Of a stretch of DNA of 47,120 bases, positions 23,638-44,286 are shown in pieces. A program made the position numbers and the translations under genes. Under the pieces are notes generated by a model. The model had not been told where the DNA came from and did not search any database. It was given only the letters and a program-made list of their open reading frames with translations. The stretch comes from Lingula anatina (lineage: Eukaryota > Brachiopoda > Lingulata > Lingulida > Lingulidae), in NCBI RefSeq assembly GCF_001039355.2, contig NW_019775675.1, positions 111,876 to 158,995 of the forward strand. The letters are read 5' to 3'. Each line of letters opens with the position of its first letter. Position 1 is the first letter of the stretch.

Positions 23638-25428
23638 AATGAGAGAGAGAGAGGAGCGAGGGCGAAAGTTAGGAAAATATCAATTTAAGTGAAAATCTCA
23701 AAGATTTGTCAATATCAGCTTAAAGAATATAAAGAACACGTACATCTGGATCATTTGCAAATGTTTCATAAAATTCTTCTGTGCAGGGTTTTATTTCCAC
23801 TTCGCAGGCCTCTTCAGCCTCGGCTGGAAAAGAGATTTAACGGTGCTTGTAGAAAATAACAAATAGACACTGTTAAATACAAAAACTCAATCATTTTCTT
23901 TACACCGTTGTATAATATTGTACGCTCTTAAATGAGGTACATGTACTTCGAGTATTAGTATGTATACATCAGTTGGATAAAAACACACAAAATATCTCAA
24001 GTTGGATTCTGTTGGATCATATTTTATCCCTTATCAAGCCTAACCTTTCATTACATTATCCGTGTGTAAAACCTCAATGGCGCGGAAAAAAGGCGATGAC
24101 TCAGCTGGAGAATATTTTTCTCTCTTATAGATAACTTCAGTCGTTGAATTTGTAGGGATGACTCGGGCACTGGGTTTTTCTTCGGTTGCTTTAACCTCTA
24201 TGTTAGTGTGATTTTCAGTTGACAAATCTTTGATGGTGGGCGTTTCTCCAGTTGTTGGAACAACACCGGTGGTGGGGGTTTCTCCAGTTGTTTGAACACC
24301 TCCGGTAGCGGGGGTTTCTCCACTTGTTGGAAAATCTCCGGTGGTGGGGGTTTCTCCTGTTGTTGGAACATCTCCGGTGGTGGGGGTTTCTCCACTTGTT
24401 GGGACATCTCCTGTAGCGGGGGTTTCACCTGTTGTTGGAACATCTCCGGCCGTGGGGGTTTCTCCAGTTGTTGGAACATCTCTGGAGGTAGGGGTTTCTT
24501 CAGTTTTTGGAACCCCTCCAGCTTGAATCGAATTTTGGGGAAGTAATTGGTTACCAGCGCCGTTTAGCAACTGTGACATCCTCTCAAAACCATTGTTGGT
24601 TGTCTCACGGAGATACCTCAGTTCCTTCACAATTCTGTCGGACAACCTATGCTCAACTTCCTCAATAGGCATATTCTGAACATGAATCCATCTTTCGAAG
24701 AGCTCAGAGTTTTTGGCGACCAGATTCGAATCTAAGGGTTCTTCAAGGAGTGATAGGTAGTCTGCCTTGGAGTAAACCGTCGAGAGGCCAAGGAGCAAAT
24801 CTTTTATCTCATGGAAAAGTTTCAGAAACGGTGTGGTTTCAATGGCTGCGTTTGAAGCATGTCCGTGGAATATATTTCTATACGTTCTAAATCTGCTAAG
24901 AAGAGCAATAGGGTCTGTATCTGTCGCAGATGGTTTTGACCATTTTGACGAGTTTGGCGACAATGTGGTAATATTTCTCAACAAAACCCCTGCCAATGTT
25001 ATGTCTATATCATCCAAGAACACATTTGTGGCTGGAGTGCCCCCAGGATAGCAGAAATCTCGTTGAGAGTCGTTAAATATCTTTTTCGGCATATTGCACA
25101 AAATGCTTTGCACCTTTGTCAGCACTCCTCGCATATTACCAGATGTGGGGTCAAAATCATTTGGGTATTTCTTCTGCATTTCGCGGGACAAGAAATCGCG
25201 CAGCACATTGCCACCAAAGTCTAATAGAAGACGGGTCAGGCGAAAGAAATTACTCTTATCATTTAGAGGCACGGATTTGCGACTGAGCCAACCGTTCTGA
25301 TTTTTCCTTCGTCTCAAAAACAAAATCCCAAGGGAGGCCAAACCTAATAGTGTTGGTATAAATATTGTCGCGGCCTTTACAATCATCGTGTTGTTGGCAT
25401 ACGTGGTTGGAAGGTCAAAGGTCTTCAT
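21311..25428 (-). CDS. Membrane-anchored HEPN(DZIP3-type)-caspase fusion protein
   Basis: Seven exons: 25428-24045, 23823-23744, 23296-23123, 22787-22568, 22339-22091, 21779-21670 and 21418-21311. They total 2,325 nt, giving 774 residues and a stop. A transmembrane segment (residues about 16-38) is followed by RRRK. A domain of about residues 60-230 resembles the DZIP3/hRUL138-type HEPN and contains an R-x5-H motif, R184-N-IFHG-H190. A Thr/Pro repeat linker spans about 310-400. The caspase p20 has INNE, the substrate-pocket Arg in NRTGT (about 516), catalytic His574 (LTHG) and Cys617 in QSCLG. The p10 has MADFLVAYATTPG, RDTKTGTWFIQ and KKVYFFPGR at the C-terminus. All key catalytic residues are present, so an active protease is likely. 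An about 70-residue p20/p10 linker (about 620-690) would be a processing site. Function in cell death or RNA-triggered immunity is inference from the domains. Confidence 0.92.
23492..23652. repeat. Compound (AG)n / (GT)n microsatellite in a caspase-gene intron
   Basis: An AG run, then an interrupted GT-rich run, then a second AG run, in the intron between coding exons 2 and 3. Confidence 0.95.
24228..24501 (-). repeat. Coding 36-bp minisatellite in the HEPN-caspase linker
   Basis: About seven tandem copies of a 36-bp unit encode the 12-residue repeat GETPTTGDVPTT with small variants (AT, AG, FPTS, VVPTT). The unit length is a multiple of three, so copy-number changes keep the frame. It lies between the HEPN domain and the caspase domain. 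The Thr/Pro-rich composition suggests an extended flexible spacer. Confidence 0.9.
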
Positions 25429-25552
25429 TTTAAATTGGTTTAAATGTTAGGAAACACCTGGAACATAATTAAATCCCACAGATAAAAATCAATCAATCTT
25501 AAGAGCAAATTGAGCGTCAAACATTTTGGCCAAATGAGAAGTTGTCAAGTAC

Positions 25553-26790
25553 TAAATAAAATGATATAAATAACTAAGTGAAAAGCTGGCAAATATACAA
25601 ACAACCAAAAATATTACAATAATAGGGGAGACCGGGGCTAGTTGGTCCCGTTAGACACTTTTGGCCTTGTAGAGCNAAAGCAGGTGTTTAATAATTGAAA
25701 ACGAATAATAAATTTCGTATTAAAAGAAAGTAACAAATTCAGTTTTAAACCACTGAGTTTGTTTCAACAATGGTCTCTAGCTGGGGGGGGGGGGGTGGAA
25801 AATCCCCTTGGGGCCACATATAACACTGTAAATACAAATTGAATCCCCTTACAATGAATTAAGGCAAAATAAATGTTTTTCTAAAGAAAGTTTCGCTTTT
25901 TAATACATACAATCTAAAGAACATTTCTAATATAAATTTTCAAAAAAACACCAGAGAGCAAATTAAATAAAATCAATCAGACGGTAAACACTGGCAAGCT
26001 TTGTCAATTTCACCAACTTGTTTATTTCAAACAGCGTTGCGCGCAAAGGATTGTGGGTAATGTGAGGGTCCAACTTGCCCCGAGTCAAGGGGACCAACTA
26101 GCCCCGGGTGCACATTATTTATTTTAAAGTATGTTAGCCATTTATGGTGCTAGAATGAGCAACGATGATACATCTCCGTGAAACTTGAAACAATGAGCTT
26201 CAGTTTGATGCCCTATACATATCTTATATTCGATCAAAAGCATATGAAAATAGATTTTTAAATCTCTTAAACAAAATTACTTTTAGGTGCAAAAAAAGTT
26301 TATTTCGACTCACCGCTTAAGTAAAACTTTTTAACGTCCGACACTTCCTTAGCATTGTAGGCTACGGTCACTTTTCAAGAGTATGTGGCCAATTTTTTTA
26401 CATCGTAGTTACTTTTTCATAAATTGACGGGGGGCCAACTTACCCCGGGGTCCAACTAACCCCGGTCTCCCCTATTTACAAAAATCAAATCAATAAACTC
26501 AACAAAGCAATAGGTCCTATCTTTGTAAAGCAATCCAATCAAGCCGGTTTTCTGAGTAACCTGCCTTCTTGCCTAATGGAGTCACCCCGCAAATTTGAAG
26601 TAAAACAAAAGTACTGTTGGCTTTAAAATATTAGTAAGTATGCTGAACCAAAATATATAAAAATCAAATTCAAATTCAACCATCTGCCTCACTCAGAGCG
26701 GTGCGCCGACGGCGCATGGACACGATCGTGTGGTTAATCTTGTCATGGGGTATGTTGTATAACGTGGACAAGCTATCCATCCTGGAAATT
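25553..26790 (-). repeat. Duplicated block, copy A (interrupted), with a small coding end
   Basis: The flanks of the TIR element (25553-25620 and 26477-26790) match 28183-28530. In the minus sense a good acceptor (ATTTCCAG at 26782) precedes an open stretch to a stop at 26676, containing NIPHDKINHTIV and ending in SEADG. The related open stretch in copy B supports a duplicated terminal exon plus 3' flank, but I recognise no protein family and found no upstream exons. Confidence 0.45.
25621..26476. mobile_element. 856-bp non-autonomous TIR element (AATAGGGGAGACCGGGG ends)
   Basis: The two ends are inverted copies (AATAGGGGAGACCGGGGCTA on the left; ACCCCGGTCTCCCCTATT on the right). Further TIR-like segments occur internally at about 26068-26108, suggesting nested or rearranged ends. 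There is no ORF, and it contains a poly-G run near 25790. It splits a sequence that is continuous in the paralogous copy near 28240, so its absence is seen there. N at 25676. Confidence 0.8.
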
Positions 26791-28182
26791 GCAATACAGA
26801 TGAGGAGGAGATGACCACGTGACCCCTACCCCTTCCTAGCCCCCACCCCCGCAGCTTATACATCAATTTGTCGAATAATCGATCGTACTCAGTTTTTTAT
26901 TCACTTCTTATGTTTTTCCATATCTGTTAAAAGAATTGCGTGTGCCGTCATAATCAACTTTATATATTGCCCCGAATGGTCAGCAAAAAGAGCCGCTAGG
27001 TGTAAATAATATACAGCGGTTCTATGGGGAATGGTGAGTTAGAATTCCGCCAATAGGGCCTATTATTCTTGGTACTGTCAAGGACATGTAAGTCGTTTAT
27101 CATAAAAGGCAACCTTTATGCTTATACCCTAAAAATAATTGTTCAAATTACATTTAACCCAAATGGGCCTATATTTTAAAGCCTCCCCCCCTCTTCCTAT
27201 AATGCACAAACTGCGCAACTTAGCTGCCAGTGACGCATGCGTAAACTCCACATACTAGTGCATGATGTGATCATGCAAGTGACACACCTTGTTAGGTTCA
27301 TTCTATTGGTATAAAATATTTTAAAATGGCCGGCAATGATTTAATAACTTTGTTTGGCCCATGGTTAGATATGTAATAGTCAAAGATGTCCAAAACCAAT
27401 GTACAACGTATCTACAGTAGGAATTAGACCTCATTTTGAAATTGCCAACGCCACGTAAATGAACATAAAATCCAAATCTACGGATAGATGTGAATATCAT
27501 TGAGTGTTTTGCACCAAAAATTTCATACCTGTCAACAGACGACGCGTTGTCCAACCTGAGATCTTTTCCTGTCAATGTTTTACTGTATAGACCTACTTTT
27601 CCGTCCTTATATGCCGTCTACATGGGAATCCCAGTGACATAAGCAAGCTATTTATAGATCAGACGCATTTCCTTTGTTCCCATACAATCACCAAGCAGCG
27701 GCCTCGTTTTCATACCAGCACGAAATATTACTGTCTATTGATCCACTGCTCCGTCATAGCCACAATATTCCTCGGCACTAAGTCAGAGTAACTTCACAAT
27801 TCAGATGAAAGTGAGATACCTTTACCTTATTTGAACAGAGAATAGAAAAAACGGGGAAAACGTTTGGGGTGGGGCAACCTTTGAAGGCCTACCTCTGCAC
27901 ATGTGGGCCTACAGGCAGGATATTTGGGATCGCCTTAGGTTGAATTCTCGTTAAGACACCGACTGAAAAGAATGTAAAATACTTTGCTGGAGAAAAGACA
28001 AAGGAAAAGTTATCGCTTAATAAAGCCCCCAAACCTTTGTGAAAGTAAGTTAAAAAACACCAAGTAGTAGGCCCCTATGGTTGGTTTATATACTAGTAGG
28101 CCTTTCCATGGTCATTCTCAAGAAGACGATCGCTTTTTCTTCCTCAACAAATAAAAGTAGGCCTACATTTGCTAAAAAAGTA
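26791..28182. other. No recognisable gene
   Basis: AT-rich sequence between the two duplicated blocks. A short minus-strand open frame at 27321-27575 shows no recognisable domain or splice support, and I see no repeat here. Confidence 0.6.
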
Positions 28183-28640
28183 AATTACTAAATAAAATAA
28201 TACAAATAACTAAACAGCAATACTGGCAAATAAACAAACAACCAAAAATATTACAATAACATTTTCAAAATGAAATCAATAAATCAACAAAGCAATATCT
28301 TTTGATTATCGGATTCAATCAAGCCGGTTTTCAAAGTAACCTGCCTTCTTGCCTAATGGAGTCACCCCGCAAATTTGAAGTAAAATAAAAGTACTGTTGG
28401 CTTTTAAAATATTAGTATGTATATGCTGAACCCAGATATAAAAATTCAAATTCAACCGTAGGCCTCACACAGAGCGGTGCACCGTCACGATCGTAAGGTT
28501 AACCTTGTCCTGGGGAATGTTGTCCCATTCCTCCTGGGCCCCGTAAAGCCTCGAAAGCATCACGCAAATTACGGCGAGCACAAGTGTCTCGATTCCATAA
28601 CTCACAGTACTAGCCTCTACGAAATATCGCTATTCGCAAT
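28183..28640 (-). repeat. Duplicated block, copy B, with a related small coding end
   Basis: This is a paralogue of copy A. The minus strand is open from about 28623 down to a stop at 28465 and reads a hydrophobic segment (TLVLAVICVMLSRLYG) followed by NIPQDKVNLTIV and a stop. The differences from copy A are partly conservative (Asp-Lys and Thr-Ile-Val kept), suggesting past coding constraint. Upstream in the same frame stops appear, so this may be a pseudogene or a last exon. Confidence 0.4.
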
Positions 28641-28869
28641 ACGCGATGCTTTCGAGTTACAGACCCCAGTGATTGCCACGCGAAGTTGGTATATGTTTGA
28701 GGAACTGGAAACCCTCGTAGGACACGGCGATAATGTGAGGCAAATGCTGGGCACGCAAGGTACTGACCTCGTTGAATTTGACACCCCTGTGTTTTTGATG
28801 CCATTACTCGGGGGATAATTGACCCCACATCGACTGGTATGGCCACGAATTAACGTTTAGTTGTGAAGG

Positions 28870-30237
28870 AATACATACTGTTACTGCTAACCATGCACTA
28901 TAGATGATTATATAAAAACAAATCCCATTTTTTCCTGCGTTTATATTTTCAGTATATAAAGAACCAGCCAGACATAAGTACACCTGTACAGATTTTTACC
29001 CAAATGTCAAGAAATCCCTGACAGCCACACCCAGTGTAATCAGCAAAACATTGAATACATTATTAAGATTGATCACACCTGTGAGTTGCAAGACAATAGG
29101 CAGATCAGTTTTCCTTGAAATGTGTTATAAGTGTTGCATATATGCAGGAAAAAGTGAAAAAACAGCATAACTTTTGTAAAAATTGGTCAAATCAAGCTGA
29201 TTTTTTAACTCAACCTTTTATTTTATTTTAGTAAGATTAATCACTCCTGTAGGTTTCAAGACAATAGGCCTATGGGTTTTCCTTGAAGTGTGTAATCAGT
29301 GTTGCATATATTCTGAAAAAAGCGAAAAAACAGCATAACTGCTGACCTGTACATTATTAATATTCATCAGTTCTGTAAGTTTCAAGCCAAAAGGTAAAAC
29401 GGTTTTCCACTTATCGTGTTATTGGTGCAAGTGCATGGCCATCAAAATCATTAAAATTATGACAAGAAAACCTTATCTGAATAATACTTTACTTGGTTCA
29501 CTAGCATCAACATACAGAATATCAAAACTGCAAAAATAATGTGGATATAGTGGATATAGTGAAACCTGTCATCTGGTTTCCAGCTAATGACCCATAAAAT
29601 TCTCTCCATTTTTTCCATACTGACCAAATTAACAACTAATAACAACTTTCCAGTAAACAAAATAGCCTGACACTTTGAACATCTAAACCTATAAAACTAG
29701 AATTGCAGCTTCTATTATAATATCTTTAATTTTGAATTCCACAGTTCATATTGCAACTTTCATAATGTTTCACCAACTTAGTCTACTAAACCTATTCTAC
29801 CATTATAAAATTAAGCCAAATGTACATTTTAATCAAGAAAATGAAACATATGCCACCATTCTTCACCAATTTTACTTCCAAAAATTTGAAATGAGAAACA
29901 CTGCCCTGCTTTTCCCTGCATATGAAATTCTTCCAGAGTTCCAGGTTAGAGAGTATATTTCTTTTGTGCTGTCCATGTTTATAATTAAATGAACCTGGTC
30001 CCACTTTAACATCAACATTGTTATATTCTTCTCAAATATCTCGTCAGATGGAAAAAATGCATACATCTATTGCATTTCAAAAAATTGTCAAATGTCGGCA
30101 ACGGCACTGTTACTGTAGCTTTTAAACTTAGCACTACAAATAAATAAATAAATAGATAAATAAAGTAGAAGTTTTGTAGTGAGGCAGCATAAGACTCTGT
30201 TTAAAACAGGATAATGGAAGGTGCCAAGTCTCAATTC
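28870..30237. repeat. Intergenic region with three degenerate repeats of about 150 bp
   Basis: Related segments at about 29055-29170, 29225-29345 and 29350-29440 share the order: AAGATTNATCAC, CAAGACAATAGGC, GTTTTCCTTGAA, TGTTGCATATAT and AAAAAACAGCATAACT. The rest is AT-rich sequence downstream of HELLS, with a TAAA-type simple repeat near 30140. Confidence 0.6.
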
Positions 30238-39862
<9,625 letters not shown>

Positions 39863-41900
39863 TGTGGACTTTCTGAATGGTCAGTGGTCACCTAATAATG
39901 ATAGCTGGACACTGGGCAGAAATATAAGCTGTGTTTCTCAATAGGCAAGCTGTTATTCATGCGTGTTGGCAGGTGAATTATCTCAAATATCTTGTCCCTT
40001 CAAAAGAGAAAATTAACTGGGTTTGATATCATGTTGGAGAGAAAAAAAAATACAAAATTTAAGGTTAACTTGCAAGACTCAATTTGTTTCAAAACTAAAA
40101 TGATAGGCTACTAGTTACTTCTGGTGAATATTCCACGTTTGAGATTTCTTTTTTTCTTTCTGCTCTTCTGCAAAAACATGTATAAAAAATCTCCCTGTTT
40201 AAACCCAACTTGTTGAGTTGTGAAAACGATTAGATCCATGCCCTGTAATTACCCTGTGTAATCACATTAAATGTAACACCACTTATTTCACCTACTCCCG
40301 TCACTTCATAATCTCAAATTGGCTACAGAGCACAGGTAGGCCAATTTAGTCAATTACACCTGTAGCTACTCTTCCAAGCCTGACCTTAGACACAAAAACA
40401 AATATTATCCAAGCAGTGCTTGCCTGTAGAAACTAACATCAAACCATCAACGATGGCTGTAAGCTAGCTGCAAAAGAAAGTTTTAATGAATTACTGGAGA
40501 AAAACATCAACAAATACCTAACAGAAAGATAACACATTTTTCACAAAGAGTTCATTTGTTTAAAGTTTAAGGTGGAGTCAACCTCTCCATGGAGTCCAGT
40601 CCAAATATAAAGCACTTGGTGAACTGGACTTAAATCCTCAAGATCTAACGATAACATGAACCCTGCTTGGCTTGATGGAGCTAAGGAACCAATAATGACT
40701 ACAGGACCATAATCTCCTCTAATCTCTCTACTGGGTATTAGGTTTATCTCAACACTAATAAATCACCAGGGAACCTGAAAGACTAGCCCCTGATTCATTG
40801 AGGTTCATCACCCTAACAAACATCCTATTAGAAAACTGTTCTCTTATGCAGAAGTCCTTGCTTTAGGATATGTTTGTACAGGGAAAGCTTAAAATTAACC
40901 AAAAGTGATCAGAACCTCTTAGCCAACAGAGTGGAGATTTGTGGTATACCAAATCCCAGTATGCTACAGTGTAGCTCTTTTCTTCCTGCTTATGACAGTT
41001 TGTTCGCTTCTGTAGCTTTTACAATGGACTTTTACAACCCATCTTTTATTTTAGAATCCATAGCATTGTAGTCAAATTCAATACACCATCCCATGCTGTT
41101 ATGAAATGAAAAACAGCAGGAAGCAGCCTCATCGCCATCCCCACTCCCTCTTAAATGGTGCAATGCCTACTTTTGAGTGATATAAGAAGCTTCTATGATG
41201 TAAGATCTCACACTGAAAATGCCTTCTCCTCTTTAATTCCCCATTTCTTCCCCCACCTTATTTTAACCTGCACTGTAACCTGACACTCCCATGTGTACTG
41301 GGGACCAAAGAATTAGTTGTAGGAGAGGAGCTTTAAAGTTACAGACATTAGTCCAAGGCCCTTTTGCCTCTGTTTACTTTCTCTGTAAATTTAAGACCCT
41401 ACTCAGGCTACTCTGTTAATTTATCTTGGTAAAGGCCTTATGCACAGTTAATATCCAGAGTAAAACTCATATATCAAATATTTTCAACCAAGGCGAAATC
41501 TACGTCAGGGTACCAGTAGTACATCTGAATGTACCGACCTCAAAGAGAAAACGCAATCTTTGTAGTTACATAAGCACAAAATCTTTCTAGTGGGACAGTT
41601 AAGGTGGGAATGGGAGGCCCTGTATCTATACAGACTGCAAGCCACCAGAAGAAGTAGCACTAGTAGGTGGCAGTGTTTTATGCCAGAATTCTAACCATTT
41701 CCTTTTGCTATGCCCGTAGGCCGTGGCAGACAGAAGTGACTTACACAAGTTTTTGCCTAATGTCCATATAAGTCAACCCATTTAATCTAATCAATGCATG
41801 TACTTAAACGCATTTTGTTCAATTTCAAGCACCAAAAACCTATTTCTTACCTAGAACTTTAACACAGCGCCTTCACCAAAAGAATCAGCTGCTTGCATAA
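39863..41900 (-). other. HELLS 5' UTR intron and probable non-coding first exon
   Basis: Just upstream of the ATG the minus strand shows an acceptor-like TTATTAG at about 39888. At 41851 there is a good donor (TTCTAG then GTAAGAAAT in the minus sense), consistent with a non-coding first exon starting somewhere above 41870 and an intron of about 2 kb. The interval otherwise holds AT-rich sequence with no convincing ORF or repeat that I can recognise. Confidence 0.5.
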
Positions 41901-42186
41901 GGTTCCCGCCACGCGCAGATTTACCCAGCAGATGGCGTGCGATTTGAGGACAAACTGAGGTTGGGTGGTGTCAAATAACGTTATCAACGTTATAAAAAAT
42001 ATTATCAAATTGCATTCTTTTCCACAATATAAAGCTTTATTTTCTAAATGTGTTCACTTGAAATTCAAAGACGCTGTGTAAAATGAATTATCAAACGTAA
42101 ACAAAAAGTTTGACAGGAAAGACTATCTTGATCAGGGGATTCCTAAAATGACGTGTGCGACACGTGACGTTTGGTGGTTTTCCAAA
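41880..42186. promoter_or_regulatory. Divergent HELLS / ABHD4 promoter
   Basis: The two genes are transcribed away from each other from a shared interval of about 300 bp between the presumed HELLS first exon and the ABHD4 ATG at 42187. It contains TGACGT at 42149-42154, CACGTG at 42161-42166 and an overlapping TGACGT at 42165-42170, which are CRE/ATF-like and E-box-like palindromic sites. No TATA box is evident next to them. Confidence 0.5.
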
Positions 42187-43851
42187 ATGGCAGACAGTCT
42201 TCCAGCACAGAACGCACAGCTACAAACCCAACATGTAGAGCTGGAAGTTGATAGGTAAGCTTTTGACAGTGTATTTTTAATAATTATTTAGTTTTGGGTT
42301 TTATATTGATGTATGGTATTTCGAAGACGGCTTGCGATGAAAGATTTTTTCGATTGTCTGTACTAGGACAGTACGAAATACAACGATGGCAACTTCCAAG
42401 TTCAACGCTGCCTGCACTGTAGGTTGTAAAGTTAGTGCAGTTGTAAAGTTTGCTTGCAGAGAAAAACCTCAACCTAAAGCATACTAAACTAAATTGTTAA
42501 CCTACTTCCAGTTACTGTGCATTCTGTAGCTCTTCAATGGATTTGATTTTTGTTTGGGTTCTAATTGGATTTTGTTGGAACTTGCCTCTTTTTGCTTCCT
42601 TACATAACAAGTTACAATAACATAGTTTAGTTTATTTCATATTATTACATTTACATTTACTAGTACGTTGCAAACCCGAAATCGAGACAGTTAGGGACGT
42701 TCGGATCGGGTCCGACTCCAACTCCGAGTTGAAGTGTATCACTCTCAGTTGCTTTGTAAAGTGTGATTAAATAATTAGGGAAAGTTATAATATAAAACAT
42801 TTTGATTACATTTATCATTTTTGTGATGGATTTTAATACATGCAGAGACAGCTGGTTGAGAAGTTGGATCCGATGGAAACCTACCTCCAGAGTGATGTTA
42901 GCAGAGGCAGAACACAAACTTTTACACAGTAAGTTTTACTCAAACTTTGTGGCATTTTATATGAAGAAAGCACTTCATAATTTTGTGAAAGTTAACTACT
43001 GTAAGTCAAAATGGGAAAGTTGAAATATAAAGCAGTTTTTTATTCATGTAGGTCTTTGAATATTGAACTACATGATAATTATGTTTTTTTATATAAAAGC
43101 AATCATAACTCTGAACTGTGGTGCCATTTAATACAGTCACTATGTTATATCTACAGAATTTAAAACATTGAATTTTGTAATTTGTAAAAAATTTATGAAA
43201 AATCTGTTTCAGTATTAAGTGGTCGGTACCAGGGCAGATATATTCCTGTGACTGGTGGCAGAAATCGCCTGTGGACAATATGTATCAATGGAAGTTTTCA
43301 CACAATAAAAACAGGATATGCAGAAAATAGTCCATCTCTTGGAATATTACACCATCAAACTGAGGACAAATCTGAACTGGAAACAGCAAGTGGAGATACA
43401 TCTCCCCTGGCGAGCAATACTCCTTTAGTTTTAATACATGGCATGGGGGGAGGCGTGGGTTTATGGTCTCGGAACTTAGCGACCATTTCTCAGGACAGAG
43501 CATTGTACGCCTTTGACTTGCTCGGCTTTGGGCGCAGCTCGAGGCCCAATTTCAGCTACGAGGCAGATATCGTGGAGGAGCAGTTTGTGCAGTCTGTGGA
43601 AGACTGGCGGGAAGCGGTGGGACTGGAGAATTTTGTACTGCTAGGACACAGCCTGGGTGGGTTTGTGGCAGCTGGTTATGCCATGAAGTACCCAGACAGA
43701 GTGAAGCACCTTGTTCTGGTGGATCCATGGGGGTTCCCAGAGAGACCTGCTGTGCCCCAGCAGAGACCCTTCCCGCTGTGGGTTAGGGCACTGGCCACGC
43801 TGCTGAAACCTTTTAACCCACTGGCAGTGGTGAGAGCTGCAGGGCCTTGGG
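42187..43851 (+). CDS. ABHD4: ABHD4-like alpha/beta hydrolase, 5' part (three exons)
   Basis: The exons are 42187-42254, 42846-42928 and 43213-43851, with phases matching at both junctions, giving 263 codons before the donor at 43852. The N-terminus has the Trp-rich motif seen in ABHD4/ABHD5 ([13 protein letters not shown]). The hydrolase fold shows [12 protein letters not shown] (oxyanion loop, about 125), [12 protein letters not shown] and GHSLGGF with nucleophile Ser197. ABHD5 (CGI-58) has Asn in that position and is catalytically dead, so the Ser points to the active ABHD4 type, a lysophospholipase/phospholipase B acting on N-acyl phospholipids. [23 protein letters not shown] also match the family. 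The catalytic Asp/His exons are not seen up to 47120 and must be downstream. The start ATG (AAAATGG) has a good context, and there is no competing upstream ATG in frame. Confidence 0.93.
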
Positions 43852-44258
43852 GTAAGTGTGCTCTGGCCTTATTATTATTATTATTATTATTATTTTATTT
43901 TTAATGAGCTATTCCAAAGAAAACATCGATCATGATATATGCTTCAGAAAATGGACAAAAAATGTTTTAGATGTGTGTGTGTGGAGGGATAAGGGAGGGG
44001 GATGGCCAAAGACAACTAGAACATTTCTGGGATTGTTTTCACCAGAGCAGAAAAGTAATAGATAATTTACTAGGTTATTTTTTCCTTCTATTCATGTGTT
44101 AATGCTAAATGTGACAGTTCTGTAACTTTCCTCGCTTTGATAATTGCTGAATTAAAATAGGCATGGGAAAAAAAAAAAACAAAAAAACTGTCTCTCTGGT
44201 CCAGCTTTTAAATCCACACAAGCTTATAGTGGAGTAAATAAAATGTAACTTTTTAATT

Positions 44259-44286
44259 GTACCACCAGCGTTAGCGCTGGTGGTAC
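44259..44286. repeat. Perfect 12-bp-arm hairpin
   Basis: GTACCACCAGCG, a 4-nt loop TTAG, and the exact reverse complement CGCTGGTGGTAC. It is followed by a GC-rich CCGGCTCCG-type repeat up to an N at 44353. It is probably a transposon terminus or recombination relic. Confidence 0.8.

Noticed and set aside
28477-28818. Plus-strand 113-codon frame
   Set aside because: It is antisense to the duplicated coding end, which is supported by the paralogous copy; no domain is seen.
44259-44286. Helitron 3' terminal hairpin
   Set aside because: A Helitron end should be followed within about 10 nt by CTRR and a T target; this pattern is absent on either strand.
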